A DNA stretch of 64,000 nucleotides from Methanosaeta sp. PtaU1.Bin112. Lineage in GTDB: Archaea > Halobacteriota > Methanosarcinia > Methanotrichales > Methanotrichaceae. Below are positions 45,095 to 53,257 of this stretch, piece after piece. Position 1 is the first letter of the stretch; every line of letters begins with the position of its first letter. Where the stretch lies: positions 1-64,000 of the forward strand of contig MVRL01000107.1 in NCBI GenBank assembly GCA_002067705.1. Reading direction: 5' to 3'. Made by a program: the position numbers and the translations under genes. The notes beneath the pieces are model-generated. The model ran no database searches. It was not told where the DNA came from and was given only the letters and a program-made list of their open reading frames with translations.

Positions 45095-45154
45095 AGTGCG
45101 CTCATGCGGGAGCCTGCCCGCGCCTGCCTGGCATCTCAGACGGGGCCGCTCATT
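45095..45154 (+). repeat. Short dispersed repeat, copy 2
   Basis: Direct repeat of 44260-44304 with ten extra bases (CGCCTGCCTG) in the middle. About 835 bases separate the copies, and the DUF4258/YgiT pair lies between them. It could be a miniature element or a duplicated end left by insertion. Confidence 0.75.
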
Positions 45155-45180
45155 GTATCCCGTATTCTCGATATCCTGCC

Positions 45181-45580
45181 TCAAATTCTCTGCATTCTCT
45201 TCATCTTCAGCCTGCAGAGTCTCTCGATCGCTTCGATGTTTACCCCATCCCAGGCTTCAATAAAGCCCATCTCCTCTGCTATCCTGAAGAGGCCCAATCC
45301 CTTCTCTGTCCTGACGATGACCGAACTCATTCCCGGAGCGCTTCCCACCCCGCCGATGGATATATACGATTGCATTGCTGTAAAGTCAGTGCAGTTTCTG
45401 CATCCAGGGAGCATAAGGACGGCCAGCCTTATGGTCATATCCAAGAGTGCCGGCCAGGCAGACTGCAATACAGCCCCTGCAGCCGGAGCAGAGATTCTTC
45501 TGCCATACCAGATCTACAAGCTCTTGATAGGGCAGAATTCCGGATGTAATGGTATATATCTCAGTGTCGTTTTTTAGCAT
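45181..45580 (-). pseudogene. Remnant of an FrhB-like F420 hydrogenase/dehydrogenase beta subunit
   Basis: The first frame (45580 down to 45386) encodes a start with the Fe-S motif CSGCRGCIAVC and GRPYAP, then stops. A second frame (within 45468-45181) continues with CRNCTDF, ISIGGVGSAPGMSSVIVRTEKG and a C-terminal helix, which is the typical FrhB C-terminus. About 200 central residues, including the flavin-binding part, are missing, and the two pieces are in different frames. Compare the intact family member at 3951-5048. It therefore looks like a gene destroyed by deletion and frameshift. Confidence 0.75.
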
Positions 45581-45613
45581 ATGCTACTCCTCTTATCGAT
45601 AATCCTTTCTAGA

Positions 45614-46525
45614 TCAGTTTGCAGTTTTTTTGTACACCCGTCGGGTCAGGATCTTCACCAGGGCTATGACCATAAATGAGATGGCCACAAGAATTATGGC
45701 AAGGCATAGCGATACATCAAGATCTCCTTGCATTGCGGTATAAATGGCCAGAGGCATGGTCTGGGTGCGACCCTGGAAGTTGCCCGCAAACATGATAGTA
45801 GCTCCGAACTCGCCGAGGGAACGGGCAAAAGCCATGATGGCCCCGGAGAACAGGCCGTTCATGGCTATGGGCAGGATTACATGAAAGAAGGTATAAACGC
45901 GGGAAGCGCCCAGTGTGCGGGCCGCATTCTCGAAGGCCAGATCCACATCCTCAAAGCTGGTCCTGGCCTGGCGAATATAAAAAGGGGAAGAGACAAAGGT
46001 CTGAGCCAGGATTACCGCCATAGTGGTGAAAGCTATGTTTATCCCCATGGCATTCAGGTGCTGACCTACAATTCCCATCCGGCCAAAAGCCATGAGCAGA
46101 GCAATTCCGGCTACAGCCGGGGGCATGATTATCGGCAGGTCTATCAGAGAATCGGCAAGCTCCTTTCCGTGATAATGAAATCGAGCGCTGACGTAGGCGA
46201 TGGGCGTGCCCATAATTACTACCACGAGAGTGGTTATGGTCGAGGTCATGAGACTGAGGCAGAGGGCATCTATCACCACAGGATCGTGCAGAGATCTCAG
46301 GGTTGTCTGCAGAGGGCTTTTTAGAAAGAGCGCCAGCACGGGGAAAGCTATGAAACTAATGGCCAGCATCAGCAAAACGGCCAGGCCGGCTTTGACTGCC
46401 AGATCCCGGAACCAGCAAAAATAGCGATAGTCGGTGGCCTCCGGTTCACTATTGGCCGCATCGGTGGGACTTCTTTCATGGCAGCGGCCAATATCTCGAT
46501 TGCAAGCCATCGATATCTCTTTCAT
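45614..46525 (-). CDS. modB: Molybdate/tungstate ABC transporter permease
   Basis: 303 residues. A hydrophilic N-terminal extension of about 40 residues precedes five or six transmembrane helices typical of ModB/WtpB. The ATPase-coupling EAA-like loop is ENAARTLGASRVYTFFHVILP, and the C-terminal half has ARSLGEFGATIMFAGN. The permease moves molybdate or tungstate, needed for formylmethanofuran dehydrogenase, into the cell. It lies downstream of modA on the same strand. No modC ATPase gene follows; the FrhB remnant is next. Confidence 0.92.
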   Translation of the reverse strand: MKEISMACNRDIGRCHERSPTDAANSEPEATDYRYFCWFRDLAVKAGLAVLLMLAISFIAFPVLALFLKSPLQTTLRSLHDPVVIDALCLSLMTSTITTLVVVIMGTPIAYVSARFHYHGKELADSLIDLPIIMPPAVAGIALLMAFGRMGIVGQHLNAMGINIAFTTMAVILAQTFVSSPFYIRQARTSFEDVDLAFENAARTLGASRVYTFFHVILPIAMNGLFSGAIMAFARSLGEFGATIMFAGNFQGRTQTMPLAIYTAMQGDLDVSLCLAIILVAISFMVIALVKILTRRVYKKTAN

Positions 46526-46594
46526 ACGATCACACTATGCGATCAAATTACGCGATCACACTATCATCGATCCCTGCTTCTATGGCAATTCCAT

Positions 46595-47446
46595 CTAAGC
46601 CGCAGCTCCTGTAGCAGCTGCTGAAGCTGCGCCTTTTGCAGCTGGCTCAGGATTGCTTGCCACTGGGGAAAAGCCATACTTTTCCAGAACCGCGCTCCCC
46701 TCATCCGACATCACCAGATTCATGAAATCCATGCTTTCCATCGAATACCTGGATTGCTGCAATAGTCCCATTGGGTACTCAGCGATGATATTGTATTCAT
46801 CCGGGATGTCTATCTTGTCCACCTTGCTGGCCAGATCCTCGGTAACGTCTGAGACATAAGCAAATCCTACGTCAGCCTCACCCAGTGCTACCTTGGTAAC
46901 CACGTAGTTAACAGTAGTCTCCTGGGATATTACATTGGAGAGCACCTTTTCTTTGTATTCCGGACCGTATGAGGAATCATTGCCCATTTTATCTATGATC
47001 TGCAGAGTATAGTCGCCCACCGGCACATCTTTCGTTCCCATCACGATCTTGATTCCAGGCCTCTCAAGATCAGAGAGGTTGCTGATCTTGGCAGGATTGT
47101 CTTTGGGAACGATGAGGGAGATCTTGTTCTTTGCGAAGATCACTATGCTGCTGTTGTTCATCAGCCCGCCGCTCTTCAGGGCATTCATCTGCTTTTTATT
47201 TGCGGATACGAAAACATCTGCATAGGCCCCATTCTCTATCTGGGTGCGAAGCGCCTGCGAGCCATCGAAATTGAAGACGACTTGAATGCCTGTATCATTC
47301 TTATAGATCCCTCCGATCTCGCTAAAAGCACCTGTTAGTGAAGCAGCGGTAAATACAATGACCTCTTTCGGCCCTGATGCCAGTACAACAGACGAAGCCA
47401 GAATGAGAACTGCGATCGCTGCAGGCAGTGCATATTTGTTCGCCAT
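46595..47446 (-). CDS. modA: Molybdate/tungstate ABC transporter substrate-binding protein
   Basis: 283 residues from the ATG at 47446, preceded by GGAAGGA at proper spacing; an open frame reaches back to 47587 but would bury the signal peptide (YALPAAIAVLILASSVVLA). Motifs VFTAASLTGAFSEIG, FNFDGSQALRTQIENGAYADVF and VKVALGEADVGFAYVSD fit ModA. The C-terminus has an Ala-rich tail after SPVASNPEP. It binds the oxyanion outside the membrane and hands it to ModB. Confidence 0.92.
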   Translation of the reverse strand: MANKYALPAAIAVLILASSVVLASGPKEVIVFTAASLTGAFSEIGGIYKNDTGIQVVFNFDGSQALRTQIENGAYADVFVSANKKQMNALKSGGLMNNSSIVIFAKNKISLIVPKDNPAKISNLSDLERPGIKIVMGTKDVPVGDYTLQIIDKMGNDSSYGPEYKEKVLSNVISQETTVNYVVTKVALGEADVGFAYVSDVTEDLASKVDKIDIPDEYNIIAEYPMGLLQQSRYSMESMDFMNLVMSDEGSAVLEKYGFSPVASNPEPAAKGAASAAATGAAA

Positions 47447-47646
47447 TTTGACTATCCTTCCGAAATATTCTCTTTCATGCATTGAGGTTATGTTAGCGTT
47501 TTTGATTACATTTTTCAGATTAGTGACCTCATCGGCAAAACGTATTAAACTTTGCGCTGGAAAAGGAAGGCCACGGCTGACAATCATAGATAATCATGAT
47601 CTTGTAATTAAAATCAGGATCTGGTCATCAAAATCAGGCTTCTCTG

Positions 47647-48345
47647 CTAATTGGCTTCAAGAGTACCTTCCACAGTCCCCCTCCATCTCTCGCCACTGGT
47701 TGAGAACGCCCTGTACTCACCGAAGGTGGAGGTGCTGCTCAGATTGAGACTGAGTCGATAGAGGTTCACAACTCCGGAAGATATTACATCCAGATTCAGC
47801 TTATCTGCGGAAATCGACCCTGAAGCCAGAACCTTGAGGGTATCGCCACCATCGTTCATATTTCCTGTGCCGAGAACTGTGTTCTCAGATTGAAAAAGCC
47901 TGATGGCCATAAACCGGTTCTTGCTGTCGCTGAGCCGCAAAGACCAGTTTCCTGCCACGCGAGAGGCCGGCGAGATGGTCGGTTCAGGCGATGATGCCGC
48001 CTTCGGCTGGTTTGAACTCACGGCACTTGCTGTCTGAGAAGAGGTCACCTCGCCGGTGTTTGCAGAGCTTCGTGTCTCCTGGGGAGTAGTTCCGCTTCCG
48101 GCTAATTTGCCCGGCATGGTGAAATTTATGCCCTTCTCCTCGCTCCACAGCATCCTTGACTCCTGGGGATTTTCCGGTATTCCGATATTAAAGACGTAGG
48201 TGCCTCTGCTGGCATCGATGAGCTGGTCCACGGAAAGTCCCGATCCCCCATCAATAATGGCGCTGGAATCAATGGCGAAAAAAAGGCAGACCACAAAGAC
48301 CGTTAGAGCAATAGCTACTGGCAATTCATTTATTCTGGATTTCAT
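47647..48345 (-). CDS. Secreted protein with beta-type C-terminal domain
   Basis: 232 residues. Signal peptide (8-28), an N-terminal region with VFNIGIPENPQESRMLWSEEKG, a Ser/Thr/Pro/Ala-rich linker (about 80-128), and a C-terminal beta domain beginning VAGNWSLRLSDS with alternating strands. The C-terminal domain resembles lipocalin-like modules of other secreted proteins in this window. Function unknown. Confidence 0.65.
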   Translation of the reverse strand: MKSRINELPVAIALTVFVVCLFFAIDSSAIIDGGSGLSVDQLIDASRGTYVFNIGIPENPQESRMLWSEEKGINFTMPGKLAGSGTTPQETRSSANTGEVTSSQTASAVSSNQPKAASSPEPTISPASRVAGNWSLRLSDSKNRFMAIRLFQSENTVLGTGNMNDGGDTLKVLASGSISADKLNLDVISSGVVNLYRLSLNLSSTSTFGEYRAFSTSGERWRGTVEGTLEAN

Positions 48346-48406
48346 AACTGATGATCTGTTATGCTCTCCAAGATCTTAAGCATTATCTTAAGCATCATCT
48401 CAAGGA

Positions 48407-48766
48407 TTATGTCAGGTCCGGCTGGTTGATCATCAGTTTTACATATTCTGTGAGAATAGGAATATCCCTGGCAGCAACAGGTTTCCAATTCTCATCAACC
48501 ATTGGCTCCCAGGCATCTCCCTTTATGGCCCAATAGGCAATCTCTTCCACGCTGCACAGCCCTGAGCAGATCCCGTCCGACTTATTCTCATAAAAGCCAA
48601 AGAACTTCCTGCTGATTGAGCCGTACTCCGCCAGATACCAGTGCATGTTTTTCTTATTAAAAAGGTGCAGGTAGATGATCTCTGCACCAATCAGGCAGTG
48701 GTCATAAGTTAATGCTGGCAGTTTAGCCAGGTCGCTTGCTTTGAGGTCTCTAAATCTTCGGCTCAT
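48407..48766 (-). CDS. DUF2958-like protein
   Basis: 119 residues. The pattern IIYLHLFNKKNMHWYLAEYG ... FFGFYENKSDGICSGLCSVEEIAYW resembles DUF2958, a small domain common on mobile elements, though here with more Cys. Its ATG overlaps the HerA-like gene's stop (TAATG), so it is translated from the same mRNA. Function unknown. Confidence 0.6.
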   Translation of the reverse strand: MSRRFRDLKASDLAKLPALTYDHCLIGAEIIYLHLFNKKNMHWYLAEYGSISRKFFGFYENKSDGICSGLCSVEEIAYWAIKGDAWEPMVDENWKPVAARDIPILTEYVKLMINQPDLT

Positions 48767-50379
48767 TATGCTTTCCTCGCCCCAAAAACCTTCTTTAACA
48801 GGCCGCCTGCCTTCTTCTCCCTGGGCCTGACGCTGCCGGATTTTGACCCTGCGGGCGATGCGGGCGGGCTGCCCGATCTCTTGTCTTTGCTCCGGGAAGA
48901 GCGCGATCCGGAGGATGACGCTTTCTCTTTGATAACAATTTGAGTGCTCACTCCACCATGTCTTGATTTCCTCGGCCTGACATTAACTGTGATGGGACGC
49001 TCTATCTCATTGCTCACCAGCATGGCCACTCCTGGCGGCAGTCTCTTGATCTCCTCCTCCAGATCCCCGGTCATTCCCTCCAGGCCTTTGGAAAGGGCTT
49101 TGAGGTCATTGGGATTGGTGACTCTCATTATGATCTGAGTGTTACACTGAGAGATGACATTTTTATCCACGCGGGCCGGCCTCTGGCTGATGATCATCAG
49201 ACCCATGCCGAATTTTCTGCCCTCTGCGGCAATGGTGCGGATGATGCTGGTAGATGCGGCGTTTCCAGTGCCCCTCTCCGGAATGTAGTTATGGGCTTCT
49301 TCTACCACAACCATTCCCGGTGAGATCAGCCTGCGCTTTCTGGCCTCAAAGATGTCGGTCAATAGACGGGATACGATCATAGCCTGCAGCTCAGGGAGGA
49401 TGCCGGTCATGTCGATGACCGCTGCCCTTCCAGGTCGAAGGAGCTCTTCCATTGGCGTTTCCGTTCCCGAGAAGAGACCCAATTCCAGGAGCGATTCCAG
49501 CTGGCTTACCAGGTTCCATTTCACCTTGGAATTGCTCCGCACCACCTGATCTATGATGTCTTCCAGAGTGTAGACATCCGTCTCCGCCCGCAGGGCGCTG
49601 ATAGCCTCGTAGAGCAATCCCAGCTGGCCGCTGCTGCTGCTCTCATGGGGAATCATCTTGGCCACCTCCCGGGCGGACATGTTCATTCCGTTAAAGCGAA
49701 AAGGCCGGTCGGCTCTGGGGTTCATGGCCATCTCCCCAGGAGTGTAGATGGTTGCATCATAGCCTCGCGGCTTGACCTTATATTTAGAGAAGTCTCCGAC
49801 CTTGTTGGCATCTTTCATAGAGGCATACTCGCCATGAGGATCTATGATGAGCAGAGCCACCTTTCTTTCCAGAAGCTCCTCCAGGATCACGGCAGCAGTA
49901 TAGGATTTTCCTGAGCCCGTCTTGGCAAGCACGCTGCAATGCTTCTGTACCAGGGTATTGGCGTCCAGCTCCACCTTGATATCATAGCCCCGCAGCATGC
50001 CTATGTACATGTCTCCTTTGGCCAGGCCGAGAGTTGCTTTGATCAGTTTCTCATCCGCTATGAACACCGGATCACCCGGCCGGGCAGGGCTGGTGGGAAG
50101 ACGCAGCTTGCCGTTGCTTGCCACGCCAATAACCCTGGCGTCAGCGATCATCATCTCTTTGGAATCATAATTGCGAACGGCATCATTTAGCTGGTTCACG
50201 CTGTAGGCGATGTTAGATCGTTTGATGTCCTCTACCTGGGCGAGGGCCCAGTCTCTCCCATCTGCTTTGGCCTTGATATAGGTGCCTCTGCCCACCTCTT
50301 TGTTTATAATGAACTTGAATGCCAATGGATTGGTCTCACCAACAATTGTTCCGACCGATCCCTTTGCTATCGACATCAT
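48766..50379 (-). CDS. HerA-type (DUF87) hexameric ATPase
   Basis: About 537 residues from the double ATG at 50379/50376; the open frame reaches 50466 but the family N-terminus MSIAKGSVGTIVGE starts here. A HAS-barrel (about 1-95) precedes Walker A AKTGSGKSYT (about 151-160), Walker B VVVEEAHNYIPE, and the sensor region ISQRPARVDKNVISQCNTQI. The last 80 residues are Ser/Lys/Gly-rich and basic, a probable DNA-binding tail. HerA works with the NurA nuclease in DNA end resection, but no nurA gene is nearby. Confidence 0.88.
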   Translation of the reverse strand: MMSIAKGSVGTIVGETNPLAFKFIINKEVGRGTYIKAKADGRDWALAQVEDIKRSNIAYSVNQLNDAVRNYDSKEMMIADARVIGVASNGKLRLPTSPARPGDPVFIADEKLIKATLGLAKGDMYIGMLRGYDIKVELDANTLVQKHCSVLAKTGSGKSYTAAVILEELLERKVALLIIDPHGEYASMKDANKVGDFSKYKVKPRGYDATIYTPGEMAMNPRADRPFRFNGMNMSAREVAKMIPHESSSSGQLGLLYEAISALRAETDVYTLEDIIDQVVRSNSKVKWNLVSQLESLLELGLFSGTETPMEELLRPGRAAVIDMTGILPELQAMIVSRLLTDIFEARKRRLISPGMVVVEEAHNYIPERGTGNAASTSIIRTIAAEGRKFGMGLMIISQRPARVDKNVISQCNTQIIMRVTNPNDLKALSKGLEGMTGDLEEEIKRLPPGVAMLVSNEIERPITVNVRPRKSRHGGVSTQIVIKEKASSSGSRSSRSKDKRSGSPPASPAGSKSGSVRPREKKAGGLLKKVFGARKA

Positions 50380-50662
50380 ACTCTTAGATCGCCTTCTAGC
50401 TACATTCCCATTTTCAATACGTATCTTGAAGTATAAAAAGATTGGTCCAAATGCCTGTCTGTCCATTTCAGAAAATTTAATTTAATATAATCGTGCACTG
50501 AGCAATATTGCCTTAAATCTCTGCATTGCTGCCTGCATCAATCCCTAAATATCTCTTACAAACTGAAACACTTTCAATGTATCTTATCTCAATTAGGAGA
50601 AAAATGCCAATAATAATCTAGATATCCTACTTTTGAAATTTTTGTGACACAATTCCTAATTG

Positions 50663-51355
50663 CTATCTCCAATAGTAGCTCGGCGACCTTCTAATCGCCT
50701 GTCCATAGGCCAGTCCTACCAACAGTCCCACGATGTGAGCCATGTGAGCGATGTTGTCTGATGAACCCAATGTCAGGAAATCAATCAGTGCGAATAGTAC
50801 TACTGCGCCTCGAATGCTCATCGGTATGAAGAAGAAGAGCAGTATGCGAATCTCGGGGGCAATTATCGCCAGACATCCCAGCACCCCGAAAAGGGCTCCG
50901 CTCGCACCTACCATGGATCCGCTGGATATTATCATCTGGCCAAAAGCCGCCACAATCCCTGAGAGCATGTAAATCTGCAGGAATTTGCTTTCCCCCACCC
51001 GCCTTTCCAGCTCGGTGCCAAAGAAGAAGAGAAAGAGCATATTCCAGAAGAGATGGTTGAAGTCGGCATGAACGAACATATGAGTTATGAGCGTCCAGGG
51101 CCTTTGCATCAAATAGCTGGGATTTAGAGCCAGATAGTTATATACAAATGAAGGAAAAATTATGCTGATCAGGAATACTACTATGCATATCAGCAATATA
51201 ATCCCTGAATAGGTCACAGGGAGCCCTGAAGGGATATAGCCTCGCCAGCCGTTTGCAGCAATCGGCTCGCCCCATTCGTCTCTCCGTCTGAAGTCCTCTC
51301 TTCTGATTGACATGGTCTGAAATATGGTCTGAAATGGTCTTAATTTAGCTACCAT
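50663..51355 (-). CDS. Rhomboid-family intramembrane serine protease
   Basis: 230 residues. Six or so transmembrane helices; the catalytic Ser is in GASGALFG and the His in NIAHMAHIVGLLVG, with the HMFVHADFNHLFWNM motif in the second helix. Its ATG at 51355 overlaps the upstream TGA by one base (TGATG), so it is coupled to the NYN gene. Rhomboids cut single-pass membrane proteins within the membrane. Confidence 0.92.
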   Translation of the reverse strand: MVAKLRPFQTIFQTMSIRREDFRRRDEWGEPIAANGWRGYIPSGLPVTYSGIILLICIVVFLISIIFPSFVYNYLALNPSYLMQRPWTLITHMFVHADFNHLFWNMLFLFFFGTELERRVGESKFLQIYMLSGIVAAFGQMIISSGSMVGASGALFGVLGCLAIIAPEIRILLFFFIPMSIRGAVVLFALIDFLTLGSSDNIAHMAHIVGLLVGLAYGQAIRRSPSYYWR

Positions 51356-51849
51356 CACTCCGGCACATACTGGCCGTCTCTCAATACTATGACGTAATCC
51401 GCGGAATTTCGCAGGGCTACAGAGAAGCCCGGCTCTGCCCCGAAGATGATCGTCTCCTTGCCATGTTCCATTGCTTTCATGAGCACCGGCTTTAGATCGG
51501 CATCTCGGGTCACAAGTGCCAGGGTATCGATAACAGGGTTGTAGATCATATCCACGCCCTCCACAGCCATTCTCACATCCACGTCGCTGGTGCAGATTAC
51601 CGGATCAAATCCCTGATTTTCCACCGCTTCGACTAATTTCTCCGATGCATACTGGTTCAAGAAGACCTTACCCATCTTGATATCGCCATAATCCTTCAGG
51701 ATATCCCGAATCTCCTCCAGATCCATCTGAAACTCCTTTCTGAGCATATTGGGACCATCCACGAGCAGTCCGATCTTTTTTCTCCCCTTCTCCTTCTTGG
51801 AGCCCAGGTAACTCATGATATGCTCGAACTGTATCGGTATCCGATTCAT
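51355..51849 (-). CDS. NYN-domain protein, TIGR00288-like archaeal family
   Basis: 164 residues. LLVDGPNMLRKEF gives the first metal-binding Asp, ICTSDVDVRMAVEGVDMIYN the middle acidic residues, and LVTRDADLKPVLMKA the last. This is the archaeal NYN family of putative ribonucleases. It lies between tatD and rhomboid in a tight operon. Second NYN protein of the window. Confidence 0.88.
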   Translation of the reverse strand: MNRIPIQFEHIMSYLGSKKEKGRKKIGLLVDGPNMLRKEFQMDLEEIRDILKDYGDIKMGKVFLNQYASEKLVEAVENQGFDPVICTSDVDVRMAVEGVDMIYNPVIDTLALVTRDADLKPVLMKAMEHGKETIIFGAEPGFSVALRNSADYVIVLRDGQYVPE

Positions 51850-51870
51850 GTTGACCCTTTCTTAATAGAT

Positions 51871-52692
51871 TTATCCGATTTTATAAATTCTTTTGGTATT
51901 TTCCGCAGTTATCCGGGCTATCTCTTGAGGATCCATGCCTCTGATCCTGCCAATGAGGCGAACCGAGTCAATTACCAGAGAAGGTTCATTTCTGCCTCCG
52001 CGAGGTGAGAGGAAGGGACTGTCGGTTTCCACCAGCAGTCGGTCCAATGATACATTTCTAGCCAGAATCTGATGATGAGGGGATCGGCAGATATTGGTCG
52101 CCAGTGAAATGTAAAATCCTCTGTCGAGGGCCTCCTTCATAGTTGCGATCGAGCCGCTATAGCAGTGGAAGACGACCTTTTCCAGATTCTTGACCATCTC
52201 CAGCGCAGGCTGCTCTGCATCACGGGAATGAATGACCAGTGGCTTATCGAGGGACTTGGCAAGTTCAATTACCTTTGCAAAGACCTTTGCCTGCTGCTGC
52301 CTGCCGGGAGCATCTTTGCAGTGATAATAATCAAGTCCCGCCTCGCCTATGCCTACGGCCTGGCCGGCATTCTCTTCAATCTGCGCAAAGATCATCTCCA
52401 ATTCCGGCTCTTTTATGCTCTGCAGAGTATTGGGTGAGAGCCCCAACGTAGCAGAGATAAAATCGTGCTTTCGGGCTAGCTCAAGGGACTTGGCATTGGT
52501 GGAGTAGTCCACCCCCGAGTTGATCATGTGGATTAAACCAGATCTTTTAGCGCTCTCCAGCACAGTTTCGCGGTCTTTGTGAAACTGCTTAAAGTCAAGG
52601 TGACAATGCGAATCGATTACACCATGCAAAGAAGCATTTGGCGATGAGATTCCTCCGCGGCACATTCTTTTAGTATCGTTTAGCGCTGTCAT
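51871..52692 (-). CDS. tatD: TatD-family metal-dependent hydrolase
   Basis: 273 residues. TIM-barrel amidohydrolase with the first metal motif DSHCHLDF, GIGEAGLDYY, VIHSRDAE, FHCYSGS and VETDSPFLSP, all standard TatD landmarks. TatD enzymes are 3'-5' exonucleases or DNases in repair or apoptosis-like DNA turnover. First gene of the tatD-NYN-rhomboid operon, divergent from the STAS gene. Confidence 0.92.
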   Translation of the reverse strand: MTALNDTKRMCRGGISSPNASLHGVIDSHCHLDFKQFHKDRETVLESAKRSGLIHMINSGVDYSTNAKSLELARKHDFISATLGLSPNTLQSIKEPELEMIFAQIEENAGQAVGIGEAGLDYYHCKDAPGRQQQAKVFAKVIELAKSLDKPLVIHSRDAEQPALEMVKNLEKVVFHCYSGSIATMKEALDRGFYISLATNICRSPHHQILARNVSLDRLLVETDSPFLSPRGGRNEPSLVIDSVRLIGRIRGMDPQEIARITAENTKRIYKIG

Positions 52693-52849
52693 GTTAATAT
52701 TTCAGCAGCATTCTCCTTTTTAGTCTTGATGGTATTATCTTTTTTGGTGTACCTGATAGTCGGGCCTTGAAGCAGAGAGATCGCATTTTCGTCTGTGTCG
52801 GATGAAGCCTCTCTTCCAGGGCGCTGAGTCGCGAGGGTCCATCTCGCAT

Positions 52850-52861
52850 AAGGAATATAAG
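52850..52861 (+). promoter_or_regulatory. TATA box of the STAS-SpoIIE-permease cassette
   Basis: AAGGAATATAAG lies 24-35 bases before the ATG at 52885, the normal archaeal distance for a leaderless mRNA. No strong ribosome site is present before the first gene. Confidence 0.5.
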
Positions 52862-52884
52862 TTTAGAGTTCCAGGGTCTCTGTC

Positions 52885-53232
52885 ATGAGCAAGATGGAGA
52901 TCATCCATAGACTTATCGAGGATATTCCGGTTATTATCGTATCCGGTAAGATCGATGCCGTATCTTCCAAGGACCTTGGGAATGCTTTGGCCGGACTGAT
53001 AGATGAGAACAAGAGGTTTCTTGTAGTTGACATGGAAAAGGTGGAATATCTCAGCAGCTCAGGCCTGAGAGTGCTCATGGCATCGCTCAACAAGCTTAAA
53101 AATATGGATGGAGATCTGCTACTGGCAGCTCTTCAGCCTTTTGTCAAAGATGTCTTCTCCTTGACCGGAGCGAACAGATTTTTTTCCATCTATCCAAATC
53201 ATGATGAGGCGATCAAGAATATTAAAAAATAA
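52885..53232 (+). CDS. Stand-alone STAS domain protein (anti-sigma factor antagonist type)
   Basis: 115 residues, one STAS domain. The start strand IPVIIVSGKIDAVSS and the phosphoacceptor loop YLSSSGLRVLMAS (Ser equivalent to that of SpoIIAA/RsbV) are present, with a C-terminal NRFFSIYPNHDEAI. In bacteria such proteins are phosphorylated by RsbW-type kinases and dephosphorylated by SpoIIE-type phosphatases. Those partners follow directly: a SpoIIE phosphatase 25 bases downstream and a permease with an RsbW-like tail. Confidence 0.9.
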   Translation: MSKMEIIHRLIEDIPVIIVSGKIDAVSSKDLGNALAGLIDENKRFLVVDMEKVEYLSSSGLRVLMASLNKLKNMDGDLLLAALQPFVKDVFSLTGANRFFSIYPNHDEAIKNIKK

Positions 53233-53257
53233 AGCATAATGAAAGGTCAATGCTCAC

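Noticed and set aside
45104-45577. 157-residue frame on the plus strand
   Set aside because: It is the antisense of the FrhB remnant, whose conserved motifs lie on the minus strand.
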